In this document: in pieces, positions 1-8,343 of the stretch
Position numbering within the stretch: the first letter of the stretch is position 1
How the letters are laid out: each line of letters starts with the position of its first letter
DNA from: Bifidobacterium sp. WK012_4_13
GTDB taxonomy: Bacteria > Actinomycetota > Actinomycetes > Actinomycetales > Bifidobacteriaceae
DNA: 64,000 nucleotides
NCBI RefSeq assembly: GCF_041080835.1
Contig: NZ_CP129683.1
Coordinates: forward strand, 2,108,001-2,172,000
Reading direction: 5' to 3'
Program-made: the position numbers and the translations under genes
Notes under the pieces: generated by a model
The model's database searches: none
Told to the model about the DNA's origin: nothing
What the model saw: only the letters and a program-made list of their open reading frames with translations

Positions 1-110
1 GCGTTCGGCTGGCCACCATCATGATCACCATCGCACCGATTCTGATTCTCTACCCCTTCGTGCAGCGCTACTTCGTAGGAGGCACGATGCTCGGCGCCGT
101 CAAGGGCTGA
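1..110 (+). CDS. Sugar ABC transporter permease, C-terminal end only
   Basis: The reading frame is open from the left edge to a TGA at 108-110 and ends [19 protein letters not shown], the usual C-terminus of MalG/LplC-type inner-membrane permeases of carbohydrate ABC importers (family knowledge). Only about 35 residues are inside the window, so the EAA loop and most membrane segments are missing. It is followed on the same strand by the lipoprotein substrate-binding gene, as expected for one transport operon. The substrate cannot be told from this piece; the downstream GH30 enzyme suggests a glucoside or oligosaccharide. Confidence 0.8.
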   Translation, partial: VRLATIMITIAPILILYPFVQRYFVGGTMLGAVKG

Positions 111-267
111 GACCGTCGGTGCGAATGGGCCCGATGATGCCATGCAGGCCCGTCCCGGTGAGGCACTCGTTCACGGGGCAACCCAGCATTCACGAGGACG
201 CCTGGAATTGCAAGCATCGTCGATTGATATTTGTCGAAGAAGAAAAGAAAGCAAAGGAGCTATTCAT

Positions 268-1701
268 ATGAGAGCAATGGTTGGACTGAGGAAGGCCGTC
301 GTGGCGTCGCTGTGCGCTGCGATGGCGGTTTCACTGGGAGCCTGTGGTTCGTCCAGTGCAGACAGCGCCGTGAGCAAGCTGCCCGATCCGACGTACAAGG
401 TCTCGGCGGACACTCCCGCCTGGAAGTCGGACAAGAGCAAAGACAACACGCTGACATGGTATGTCAATGCGGATTGGTGGAACAAGTCCTTCGGAAAGGA
501 TCTGATCACCGCGCAGATCAGGAAGGACCTGCATCTGAACATCAATTTCGTCACCGGCGACGACACCAAGCTGAACACCTACTTCGCAAGTGGCAAGCTG
601 CCTGACGTCATCACCACCTTCGATTCGACCTCGAAGGTCTCGCAGACCGCGAGCCAGTGGGCATATCCGTTGCAGGAGCTCGCGGACAAGTACGATCCGT
701 ATTTCAACAAGGTCGCCAAGAAGGCGATCAAGGAGAAGTTCCCTGACCTGATTCCATTCGGCTTCAATGATTTCTCCGGTGGCAACAGTTCCCTGGAAAC
801 CACCGTCCAGGATATGCTCGGCGTCCCGATCACAGGCAAGGGAAATTCCTACTATGATCGAGACCTCGACTCCGACTACATCAAGTGGCTCGATACCTTC
901 CGCAAGGTTCATGCAGATGGCAACATCTCGGACGACAGCTTTGCGGACGATGCCGATACCTTCAAGGAGAAGGTGTCAAGCGGCAAGTATGCGACGATGA
1001 TGATGGACAACTTCGTGTCGCAGGGCACCCAGCTTCAGACCTTCGCCTCGCAGCATCCCGATGAGCAGTATGTCGCGGTGAATGGCATCATGAGCACCGA
1101 AGGCCGCAAGCCGACGCTGAGCCAGTCCGGCCTGAGCGGCTGGTCCATCAGCTACATCACCAAGCAGAGCAAGAACGCTGCGAAGGCCATACAGACATTC
1201 GAATATCTGCTGAGCGACTATGGGCAGATGCTGACGAACTTCGGCATCGAAGGCAAGACCTATACCAAGAATGCCGATGGTACGGTCAGCTGGACCGCCG
1301 AAGCCGACAAGATACGTCTTAACGATCCTGACAAGTGGCAGACCGACTACCGCATGGGTGAGTTCGTGCTCTTCGGGCATGACCGATACAAGGGCTTGAA
1401 CAAGGCTTCCTTCGTTGACGCGATCACCCAGATGCAGAAGTGGGGGCAGTCGTATCTCACCCCTGAGTTCCAGATCGAGAACATTCAGCCGGATACCGGC
1501 AGCAGCGAGGCAAGGGCGCTTACGGCGATTCAGACGAACTGGTCGACCACGATGGTCAGTCTGATTCGCGCTGACAGCGAGTCCGGCTTCCAGTCGATTC
1601 TTGCCAAGTATAAGCAGTTCCAGAAGAGCAACAGCATCGACGCGATCAACAAGATCCGAGACCAGAAGATCAAGGCGAACGTCGAGCGTCTCAAGGATTA
1701 A
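268..1701 (+). CDS. Extracellular solute-binding lipoprotein of a sugar ABC importer (LplA/YtcQ-like)
   Basis: A 477-residue family-1-type solute-binding protein. The N-terminus has a charged stretch, a hydrophobic core and a lipobox ending LGAC (Cys at about residue 25), so the mature protein is lipid-anchored on the outside of the membrane. I chose the ATG at 268 because AAAGGAG lies just upstream (253-259) and the signal peptide begins there; an in-frame ATG at 142 would add 42 residues with no signal character. The length and the motif DDTKLNTYFASGKLPDV resemble the long binding proteins that work with LplB/LplC permeases. It follows the permease end and precedes a GH30 enzyme and a YesL-like protein, so a beta-glycoside or oligosaccharide ligand is plausible but inferred. 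Confidence 0.88.
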   Translation: MRAMVGLRKAVVASLCAAMAVSLGACGSSSADSAVSKLPDPTYKVSADTPAWKSDKSKDNTLTWYVNADWWNKSFGKDLITAQIRKDLHLNINFVTGDDTKLNTYFASGKLPDVITTFDSTSKVSQTASQWAYPLQELADKYDPYFNKVAKKAIKEKFPDLIPFGFNDFSGGNSSLETTVQDMLGVPITGKGNSYYDRDLDSDYIKWLDTFRKVHADGNISDDSFADDADTFKEKVSSGKYATMMMDNFVSQGTQLQTFASQHPDEQYVAVNGIMSTEGRKPTLSQSGLSGWSISYITKQSKNAAKAIQTFEYLLSDYGQMLTNFGIEGKTYTKNADGTVSWTAEADKIRLNDPDKWQTDYRMGEFVLFGHDRYKGLNKASFVDAITQMQKWGQSYLTPEFQIENIQPDTGSSEARALTAIQTNWSTTMVSLIRADSESGFQSILAKYKQFQKSNSIDAINKIRDQKIKANVERLKD

Positions 1702-1871
1702 GCCAGTTCCGTTGCAGCCGCATGGCCGAGCTTCGCAGGCATATGCGGCTGTGGCGGATCGAAGCGAGGCGGCATTCAGACTTATGCGCTAGCTTGATGG
1801 CAGAGTCGTTAGGGGCGAAAGGTCCTTCGGCGCAGGTCTCTGTCGTGACATTGGGAAAGGGTGGGATAGAC

Positions 1872-3188
1872 ATGGCATTCACCATCATGCAGAGCACTGA
1901 CGCCCATCACCTGTGGCAGCCGGTGGAGGAGGACCCAGTCTCGTCCGATGTCACACTTGCCATCGACCACGGTGAGCGCCATCAGTCAATCGACGGCTTC
2001 GGCGCCTCATTCACCGATTCATCGGCCTATCTGATGAGCCGGCTTCCTGAGGAGCAGCGGGAGCAGGCGATGCGACGCCTGTTCTCGCCGAAGGATGGCA
2101 TAGGACTGTCCATGCTTCGCAACCCCATGGGTGCATGTGACTATTCTCGGGAGTTCTATACCTACGACGACATGCCTCAGGGAAGGACGGATGTCAGCCT
2201 GCGGCATTTCAGCATAGCTCATGACGAAGAGGCCGTGATTCCCCTCACCGCCCTTGCGATGCGGCTGAATCCTGAATTGAAGCTGATGGCATCGCCGTGG
2301 AGCGCCCCGGCATGGATGAAGAGTTCGCGGCGCTTGGCGACGGGACGTCTGTTGCCCAGATTCTATGAAAGCTATGCGCAGTATTTCGTCAGATTCATCG
2401 AGGCGTACCGGGGGAATGGGATTCCTGTGTTCGCAGTCACGCCCCAGAACGAACCTCTTTTCGAACCCAGACATTATCCAAGCATGCGTTTTTCGGCACG
2501 AAGCGAGGCGCGTTTCGTGCAACGCCATCTGCGGCCAGCCTTTGACGATGCCGGGCTGCGAACGCGCATACTTGGATACGACCACAATTGGGATAGACCA
2601 TCATACCCCTTGCGATTGCTGAAGAAGGCCGATGAGGCCTTCGACGGCATAGCCTGGCATTGGTATGGTGGAGAGCCTCAGTCCCAGACGGTCCTTGCCA
2701 AGCGATACCCAGACAAGGCGGTGTATTTCACGGAAGGGTCCGGCGGCTCGTGGATACCGGAATTCCATCCGGCATTCAGCAATCTGATGCGCCGGGGGAT
2801 AGAGATACTCAAGAACGATTCACGATGCTTCATCCTATGGAACATTGCGCTTGACGAGCATAACGGGCCCGTCGTTCCCGGATTCGGGGAAAGCACCTGC
2901 CGAGGCCTGCTGCGAATCGGCGATGGGACTTCGCGTGTGGAATACACGCTCGACTATTACGGCCTTGCGCATTTCAGTGCGTTCATACGACCTGGCGCCA
3001 TACGAATAGGTGGCAAGACGGATGTTCCGCTATGTCAGCTTGTCTGCGAGAACCCAGATGGTTCGACGGTCGTCGTCATGTTCAACGATTCCGCCACTCC
3101 CCATCATGTGTCGATCGTCGACGAGGACCGTCATGGCACGGTATCGTGTCCGGCGCATTCAGCGGTTACAGTTGTCCTGAACAAGTGA
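1872..3188 (+). CDS. Glycoside hydrolase family 30 (glucosylceramidase-like beta-glycosidase)
   Basis: A 438-residue cytoplasmic GH30 enzyme (no signal peptide) predicted to cleave beta-glucosidic bonds by the retaining mechanism. The N-terminal signature IDGFGASFTDSSAYL is typical of GH30. The acid/base Glu is in TPQNEP (E194) and the nucleophile Glu in YFTEGSGG (E288). The C-terminal ~70 residues look like the beta-sandwich that packs on the barrel. The start at 1872 follows a purine-rich GGGAAAGGGTGGG stretch; the longer frame from 1722 adds 50 residues unlike the family. It lies 170 nt after the binding protein, and only 11 nt separate it from the YesL-like gene, so the three genes are probably co-transcribed with the importer. 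Whether the substrate is a beta-1,6-glucan, gentiobiose or a glucosylceramide-like lipid cannot be read from the sequence. Confidence 0.88.
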   Translation: MAFTIMQSTDAHHLWQPVEEDPVSSDVTLAIDHGERHQSIDGFGASFTDSSAYLMSRLPEEQREQAMRRLFSPKDGIGLSMLRNPMGACDYSREFYTYDDMPQGRTDVSLRHFSIAHDEEAVIPLTALAMRLNPELKLMASPWSAPAWMKSSRRLATGRLLPRFYESYAQYFVRFIEAYRGNGIPVFAVTPQNEPLFEPRHYPSMRFSARSEARFVQRHLRPAFDDAGLRTRILGYDHNWDRPSYPLRLLKKADEAFDGIAWHWYGGEPQSQTVLAKRYPDKAVYFTEGSGGSWIPEFHPAFSNLMRRGIEILKNDSRCFILWNIALDEHNGPVVPGFGESTCRGLLRIGDGTSRVEYTLDYYGLAHFSAFIRPGAIRIGGKTDVPLCQLVCENPDGSTVVVMFNDSATPHHVSIVDEDRHGTVSCPAHSAVTVVLNK

Positions 3189-3199
3189 ATCGGAGGGTC

Positions 3200-3814
3200 A
3201 TGCATAACCTGTTTTCCATAGATGGCAAGATGTATCAGGCTCTCAACACAGCCTGGCAGCTGATTGAGCTGAATCTGATATTCATGCTTGCATCCCTGCC
3301 GCTGGTAAGCGTCGGGGCAAGTCTGAGCGCCATGTATGCCGTCGCCTTCCAAATCAGGGCCGAAGGATCGGTTCCGGTATGGTCGCGATTCTGGAAGGCA
3401 TGGAAGGCGAACGCCAAGCAGGCAAGCGTGCTGTGGGCCCTGCAGATTGCGCTCGCAGTCCTTATGGTGCTTGGATATTGGGCCATATCCTCGATGTCGC
3501 ACGGAGCCACGATAGTCCTGATGCTTGCGTGTGTGCTGATAGCGCTTGTCATTCTGGCAAGCTGCTACTGGTATCCGCTCTCTTCGCGATATTCGCTGAT
3601 CATCTCACAGATAGTGACCTATTCCTTCATATACGGCATCCGTCATGTGTGGCAGTCCGCAGCGATGGTCATCATAGCCATCGTCATCCTGGGCTATGTT
3701 CCCATCTTCCAATTGCGGCTGCTGTTCATATGGGCGTTCTTCGGCTTCAGCCTCACCGCCTATCTGCATACGTGGCTTCTTCAGCTCGTGTTCGATAGGT
3801 ATGACGAGCACTGA
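3200..3814 (+). CDS. YesL/DUF624 family membrane protein
   Basis: A 204-residue integral membrane protein with about five hydrophobic segments, opening MHNLFSIDGKMYQALNTAWQ, the signature of the YesL/DUF624 family. Such proteins are often encoded beside LplABC-type sugar importers and glycosidases; their biochemical role is not established. I chose the ATG at 3200 because GGAGGG stands immediately upstream (3191-3196) and the family signature begins there; the frame extends back to 3032 inside the GH30 gene but that part is not family-like. It probably closes the GH30 transport operon. Confidence 0.85.
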   Translation: MHNLFSIDGKMYQALNTAWQLIELNLIFMLASLPLVSVGASLSAMYAVAFQIRAEGSVPVWSRFWKAWKANAKQASVLWALQIALAVLMVLGYWAISSMSHGATIVLMLACVLIALVILASCYWYPLSSRYSLIISQIVTYSFIYGIRHVWQSAAMVIIAIVILGYVPIFQLRLLFIWAFFGFSLTAYLHTWLLQLVFDRYDEH

Positions 3815-3938
3815 GACCGGTGAAAGCGCGCTCTGAGATGCCTGTCGAAGCCTGGGTTGGCGATGGAGATGACGGCGCAGACGCCAGCCACACTAGAATT
3901 GGTGCTCAACCATACTCGTTGCTGAGATATGAAGGTAG

Positions 3939-4601
3939 ATGATCATGACGGACGATTCGACTCACGTGCAGGGCACTCCTGCCGAACATCAAAAGCACCG
4001 GCCAGAAACCCTTGCGAAGAGGCAGGAGATACTCAGGGCTGCATCCGAGGTCTTTGGCATGAAGGGATCTTCGAAGGGGACACTCGAAGAGATCGCCCAC
4101 AAGGTTGGCATGACACGCGCCGGAATACTGCATCACTTCGGATCGAAGCGCGGACTGCTGCTTGCGGTGCTGCAATTCCGAGACACAAGCGCGGTTGCCG
4201 ACCTCGAATCCCACCACATGCCGGGGGGTGGGGGCCTGTTCAGGCATCTTATCGACACCGTCCGGCGAAACGAGCAGAGACCCGGCATCGTATATACCTT
4301 CGTCACCCTGTCCGCGGAGTCGATAACCGAAGACAACCCAGGGCATGACTATTTTCTTCAGCGATACACCAACCTGCGAAACGAGATCACCGAGGCGCTG
4401 ATCTCGATGGCCAGGGAACGCAGAACCACAATTGACATGAACAAGGCGATCATGGCAAGCTCTGCCATTCTTGCGGTCATGGATGGCTTGCAGCTGCAAT
4501 GGCTTGTCGATGGTCAGAAGCTCGACCTGTCCGCATCGACCGAATACGCCATCGACACGATAGTCGCGTCCGTAATTCCCGACGCAGCCGAGTCTGCCTG
4601 A
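3939..4601 (+). CDS. TetR/AcrR-family transcriptional regulator (next to GH30 operon)
   Basis: A 220-residue TetR-type repressor. Residues ~24-70 form the helix-turn-helix (RQEILRAASEVFG ... GMTRAGILHHFGSK). The C-terminal half is a ligand domain containing LSAES and MDGLQLQWL. A second start two codons on (3945) is equally possible; the weak AAGG upstream fits either. It resembles the TetR protein at 49,894-50,502 over both halves (KAGVLHYVG / RAGILHHFG; MDGVQLRWL / MDGLQLQWL), so the two are paralogues, each beside a beta-glycosidase. By analogy it may control the GH30 operon just upstream, with a sugar or aglycone as inducer; this is inference. Confidence 0.85.
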   Translation: MIMTDDSTHVQGTPAEHQKHRPETLAKRQEILRAASEVFGMKGSSKGTLEEIAHKVGMTRAGILHHFGSKRGLLLAVLQFRDTSAVADLESHHMPGGGGLFRHLIDTVRRNEQRPGIVYTFVTLSAESITEDNPGHDYFLQRYTNLRNEITEALISMARERRTTIDMNKAIMASSAILAVMDGLQLQWLVDGQKLDLSASTEYAIDTIVASVIPDAAESA

Positions 4602-4685
4602 ATCGGGTGTCGTCGCAGCGCTTCGCAACAGGCCCTGTCCGCGGCCATTCATTGGTGGCAGTCGAGTCCGCGCGAAAGCCTGCAG

Positions 4686-5258
4686 TCACCAGGATTGCTG
4701 AGCCGACTCGGACTCCTTCGATGACTGCCGCGAACCGCGGCGCTTCGAGGGAGCATCGCAATAGTCTGGATGAGCCTCAGCCCACTGTGTAAACCGGGCA
4801 TTGAGCGTCATGTTGGACTTTCCCAGACGGTATATGCGTCTTACCCCCGCGAGGAGGAATGCGAGAGCGCATGCCAGCGTTGCTGCGATGATGGCGATTC
4901 TTATCACAGGAGAGTTGGGTGAGAAGCTTGCAACGCCGAGTGAGATGGTGCCGATGAACGCATAGATGGCAAGCCTGGATGCCTTGGCGAGCGCTACCGT
5001 GTTGCTGTTCATGACTGTGATGAGATTGATCGTCGACTCGATCTCCGAGACGCTCAGCTGCTGTGCGAGACCGGTGTTCTCATCCGTGATTCTCTGCTGC
5101 CCTGGCTCCCGTCTCAATGCGAGTTCTCGCTTCAGGTTCTTCAGTGCATGCGAAGTTGAAAAACGCATGCGATGCCTCAGCACAAGTCTGATGATAACGG
5201 CTATCGCGATAACCGTGAACACGAAGATGAACGCAAGATACGTGTAGACCAATTCCAT
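4686..5258 (-). CDS. Hypothetical membrane protein with three transmembrane segments
   Basis: A 190-residue protein I do not recognise. It begins with a long hydrophobic helix (MELVYTYLAFIFVFTVIAIA), continues with a charged linker of ~70 residues rich in Arg/Lys/Glu, then two more hydrophobic segments (around LAIYAFIGTISLGVASF and IRIAIIAATLACALAFLLAG), and ends in a basic, Ser-rich tail. The start at 5258 was chosen because the hydrophobic helix begins there; the frame stays open to 5363 but the extra part is encoded by a 13-nt tandem repeat and looks like non-coding DNA. No strong ribosome binding site is visible. It stands alone between the TetR gene and the HxlR gene. Confidence 0.6.
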   Translation of the reverse strand: MELVYTYLAFIFVFTVIAIAVIIRLVLRHRMRFSTSHALKNLKRELALRREPGQQRITDENTGLAQQLSVSEIESTINLITVMNSNTVALAKASRLAIYAFIGTISLGVASFSPNSPVIRIAIIAATLACALAFLLAGVRRIYRLGKSNMTLNARFTQWAEAHPDYCDAPSKRRGSRQSSKESESAQQSW

Positions 5259-5322
5259 GCGGACAAGTGTCTCAGATAATGCCGACCGATACCATGAACC
5301 GCAAAGGCCTCGTTCTGTCGGC

Positions 5323-5374
5323 ATTGCATGCCGACATTGCATACCTCCATTGCACGACTCCATTGCATGCCTGG
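5323..5374. repeat. Four imperfect 13-nt tandem repeats
   Basis: Four consecutive 13-nt units all starting ATTGCA (5323, 5336, 5349, 5362), of the pattern ATTGCATGCCGAC / ATTGCATACCTCC / ATTGCACGACTCC / ATTGCATGCCTGG. They lie between the divergent membrane-protein and HxlR genes. Confidence 0.85.
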
Positions 5375-5435
5375 ACCGAAATTGTGCTTACAGTGATTAT
5401 CGAAGGTTATATTTTTTCTATACCTACTATGATTT

Positions 5436-5450
5436 ATTGAGTAACTCAAT
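5436..5450. promoter_or_regulatory. 15-bp palindrome upstream of the HxlR gene
   Basis: ATTGAGT-A-ACTCAAT is a perfect palindrome 27 bp before the HxlR start codon and just downstream of an AT-rich promoter-like stretch (TATTTTTTCTATACCTACTATGAT). Position and symmetry fit an autoregulatory operator for the dimeric HxlR protein. No second copy is visible before the pyruvate oxidase gene. Confidence 0.5.
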
Positions 5451-5476
5451 TGGAGTGTGGGTTTTCAGGAGGAATC

Positions 5477-5854
5477 ATGGTGCATGGAGAGTCTTCAGTC
5501 ACCTATGTCAGGTCTACGGCGATTGCATGCGATGGCTTTCTCGCGGCGGTAGACATCATCGACCGCAGGTGGAGCAGCCTGGTGATTCAGGCGATAGCCA
5601 AGGGATGCCGCACCTTCTCCCAGATATCCTGCTATTCCAACAAGCTCAATGATTCCTCGCTGTCCAAGCGACTCAAGGAACTTGAGGAACAGGGAATCGT
5701 GAGGCGCACGATCGTCGATGCCAGACCTCCGAGAGCCATGTATCGCCTTACTCAATCAGGCTTGGAACTGGTTCCCATACTTGATGCCCTCGAAGAATGG
5801 GGCAATCGTAATCTGCTTGCCGGGACCGGGCCTGGCGGCAAGACGGGCGAGTGA
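5477..5854 (+). CDS. HxlR/MarR-like winged-helix transcriptional regulator
   Basis: A 125-residue HxlR-family regulator. The family core is clear: DRRWSSLVIQAIAKGCRTFSQI, then SSLSKRLKELEEQGIVRR, followed by the wing with PPRAMYRLTQSG and the C-terminal dimer helix LVPILDALEEWG. ATG at 5477 follows AGGAGG at 5468-5473. Two cysteines (C27, C52; KGC and ISC motifs) could make it thiol- or quinone-responsive, as known for some HxlR proteins (YodB, HypR); this is inference. It is 126 nt upstream of, and co-oriented with, the pyruvate oxidase gene, which is its most obvious target besides itself. Confidence 0.87.
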   Translation: MVHGESSVTYVRSTAIACDGFLAAVDIIDRRWSSLVIQAIAKGCRTFSQISCYSNKLNDSSLSKRLKELEEQGIVRRTIVDARPPRAMYRLTQSGLELVPILDALEEWGNRNLLAGTGPGGKTGE

Positions 5855-5980
5855 CCTTTCCGGTCCTCTTGTGCCAGAAAATTATGTTTTGCCGTGCATC
5901 GCTGTCGCAGGTGTCATGGCTTGCTGGAATCGCGACATGTTCAACGGCCGTCTCATGCCGGTCGGGAAGGAGAAAACACA

Positions 5981-7726
5981 ATGGCAACAATCACCGCGGG
6001 GCAGGCCCTCGCCAAGGTGCTCGAACGTTGGGGAGTCGACCATGTCTATGGAATTCCTGCGGATTCGATCAACAATGTGGTGGAAGGTCTGTGGAAGGAG
6101 CGTGATGGCATACGCTACATCCAGGTTCGTCATGAGGAGGCCGGCGCCCTTGCAGCCGCAGCCGATGCGAAGCTTGACGGCAAGATCGGCGTGGCCTTCG
6201 CCTCGGCAGGTCCTGGGTCGGTTCATATGCTCAATGGTCTCTACGATGCCAAGATGGACAACGTCCCAGTGCTTGCCTTGGTCGGGCAGGTGACCACCCA
6301 GTTCCAGAACACGCATTTCTTCCAGGAACTCAGTGAAGTGCCTATTTTCTCCGACGTCGCCGTCTATAACAGGCAGGTCGCCACCGCCGAGCAGATTCCG
6401 TCGGTCATAGAGGATGCGATCAAGGCGGCATATACCAAGCGTGGTGTGGCAGTGGTGATACTTCCCGAGGACCTTACCGGCACCCAGATTGAATATACGG
6501 AATCCAAGACCCCGTTGATGTCGAATGCACGCGTGAGCTATTCCTTGGATCAGCATGAGATTGACATGGCTGCGGATGCGCTAGCCAAGGCCAAAAGGCC
6601 TGTGCTCTGGATAGGCCAGGGCATGCACGGCAAGGCTGATTCGGTGATGCGGTTTGCCGAGCATTTCCACATGCCTGTGCTCTCCACTGCACCCGCGACC
6701 GGAATAGTTCCCCAGGATTGGCCGAATTACATGGGAACGCGAGGACGACTTGGGGACAAGCCCGCATTCGAGGCCTCGCAGCTTGCAGACCTGATATTGT
6801 TCGCAGGTACCAATTATCCCTTCGGAAGATTCATGCCTCACGACAAGACCATCATCCAGGTCAATACCAATCCTTCGGATATCGGCAACCAGCTTGAAGC
6901 CAGCATTGCCTTCGTGGCCGACGGTGCACAGGTGCTCGATGAATTGGCGAAGCATCCCGCAAACGAGCAGGCGCAGCAGTTCGAGAAGGCGGCTCGGCTG
7001 AATCGCGAAAACTGGCTTGCATGGCTCGACAAGCTCGCAGACGATGATTCGAACGGGCTGGCAGCGGAGTCCGTCATACGAGAAGTCGCCCGCAACGCCT
7101 CTGACAGGGCGATCTTCGGTCTTGACGTCGGCAATAACACGGCATGGTCGTTGCGCCAGCTGCCAGTCGGATCCGATCAGCGCTTCACGATGTCTCCTTG
7201 GTACGGAACCATGGGCTATGCCGTTCCGGCCGGTCTGTCCGCCGCGCTTTCCCATCCCGACCGAGACGTGTGGACCATTTCCGGTGACGGAGGCTTTGCC
7301 ATGGTCAACCAGGAGATTCTCACCGAGGTGAGATACAAGCTTCCTGTCGTCAATGTCGTGCTTGAGAACAAGGCGTTCGGCTTCATTCGTCATGAGCAGA
7401 TCAAGGGAAAGCTGGGTCTGTATGGGACCGATCTCGATGGAGCCGACTGGGCAGGAATGGCCCGCAGCTTCGGGGCGATAGGACTGACTGCAACGGACAA
7501 CGCCTCGCTCAAGGCTGCATTCGAGCAGATCCATGAGTTCCGGGCTGCCGGTGACACCAGGCCCATCGTGCTCGATGCGAAGCTTCCCTACATCGACCCG
7601 ATTGATACGTCGTTCATCCCTCTCGATGAGCAGAAGTTCGGTGCGGCCGCCTCCAGTGGCTTCCGCAAGCTCTATAACCTTGACGATGAGCCGACGCTTG
7701 CACAGCTCTTGGAAAGCCAGCGCTGA
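5981..7726 (+). CDS. Pyruvate oxidase (ThDP/FAD enzyme, acetyl-phosphate- and H2O2-forming)
   Basis: A 581-residue ThDP-dependent enzyme of the POX family. The N-terminal PYR domain has YGIPADSINNVVEGLW and the catalytic Glu in VRHEEAGALAA. The central domain binds FAD (TNYPFGRFMPHDKTIIQVN). The C-terminal PP domain carries the Mg-ThDP motif SGDGGFAMVNQEI ... VLENKAFG. Best match from memory is pyruvate oxidase (pyruvate + phosphate + O2 to acetyl-phosphate + CO2 + H2O2) rather than acetolactate synthase. ATG at 5981 follows GGGAAGGAG (5964-5972); a frame back to 5894 lacks family sequence. In a bifid-shunt organism it would give extra acetyl-phosphate when oxygen is present, at the price of peroxide. 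The HxlR gene upstream is a likely regulator. Confidence 0.9.
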   Translation: MATITAGQALAKVLERWGVDHVYGIPADSINNVVEGLWKERDGIRYIQVRHEEAGALAAAADAKLDGKIGVAFASAGPGSVHMLNGLYDAKMDNVPVLALVGQVTTQFQNTHFFQELSEVPIFSDVAVYNRQVATAEQIPSVIEDAIKAAYTKRGVAVVILPEDLTGTQIEYTESKTPLMSNARVSYSLDQHEIDMAADALAKAKRPVLWIGQGMHGKADSVMRFAEHFHMPVLSTAPATGIVPQDWPNYMGTRGRLGDKPAFEASQLADLILFAGTNYPFGRFMPHDKTIIQVNTNPSDIGNQLEASIAFVADGAQVLDELAKHPANEQAQQFEKAARLNRENWLAWLDKLADDDSNGLAAESVIREVARNASDRAIFGLDVGNNTAWSLRQLPVGSDQRFTMSPWYGTMGYAVPAGLSAALSHPDRDVWTISGDGGFAMVNQEILTEVRYKLPVVNVVLENKAFGFIRHEQIKGKLGLYGTDLDGADWAGMARSFGAIGLTATDNASLKAAFEQIHEFRAAGDTRPIVLDAKLPYIDPIDTSFIPLDEQKFGAAASSGFRKLYNLDDEPTLAQLLESQR

Positions 7727-8343
7727 ACGCTCACCCTCATGGTGCCCTGCTGCTCGCAATCTGGATAGTCCGCCACTGCAAGGTCACGCGCAGGCGATGC
7801 ATCCAGTTCCTTCACTGCTGGGGAACCGGGGAATCCGTGCAACGGATGTGTCGGACGACCGATCGCTTCGAGCCTGATGAAAGGTATGGCTGCATTCCTG
7901 ATGGGATGCAGCCATACCTTTCTCTGATATAGGGCAGGGAGAGGTAACAGAATCTAATGCGAGTGCCGCTCGTGTTTGGAGAAGGGGCGTCCCTTGACTA
8001 TATCCTGGGATCGAATCGATCAATCAAGGGTTACACATGACCCTGTTCTCATATTTAGCCTGGTTAATGCCCTATGCCTCTCTGTGCTGCATGCATCTGA
8101 CATGTTAGGCAGTTCACATCCCCGAGATTGAGTAGTGCACCAAAAGCAAGTAGTCTTAGATTTATCGTACACTGAGTCCGATATGCGTTGATGACCATGC
8201 CTGCGATTCGAGGGGTCGTGGGGCAGACGCGGACAATGCAGGCCAGAAGTGGGGGAGCCTCTTCGGATGCAGGTCATCCAGACAGCTTGCAGGCATGAGC
8301 ATGTTTCCACCTCTGGGAATATGCCGATATTAGGGGGAATTAA
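7727..8343. other. Intergenic gap of 617 bp
   Basis: Apart from the strong hairpin at 7879-7922 I see no gene here. Open frames on the minus strand (7784-8023, 8020-8367) have no ribosome binding site, no family motif and run into the adhesin promoter region. The right end should carry the adhesin promoter, and TTAGGGGGAA just before 8344 is the ribosome binding site of the adhesin. Confidence 0.6.
7879..7922. terminator. Strong bidirectional hairpin terminator
   Basis: A 20-bp stem (GAAAGGTATGGCTGCATTCC with its complement, one G-T pair) closes a 4-nt loop, about 150 nt after the pyruvate oxidase stop codon. Runs of A before and T/C after the stem fit an intrinsic terminator. Confidence 0.8.

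Noticed and set aside
5981..7726. Acetolactate synthase assignment
   Set aside because: Length and N-terminal motifs match pyruvate oxidase better, and there is no small regulatory subunit or branched-chain gene nearby.
6581..7759. Minus-strand open frame of 392 codons opposite pyruvate oxidase
   Set aside because: Antisense shadow of a well-supported enzyme gene; no recognisable protein features.
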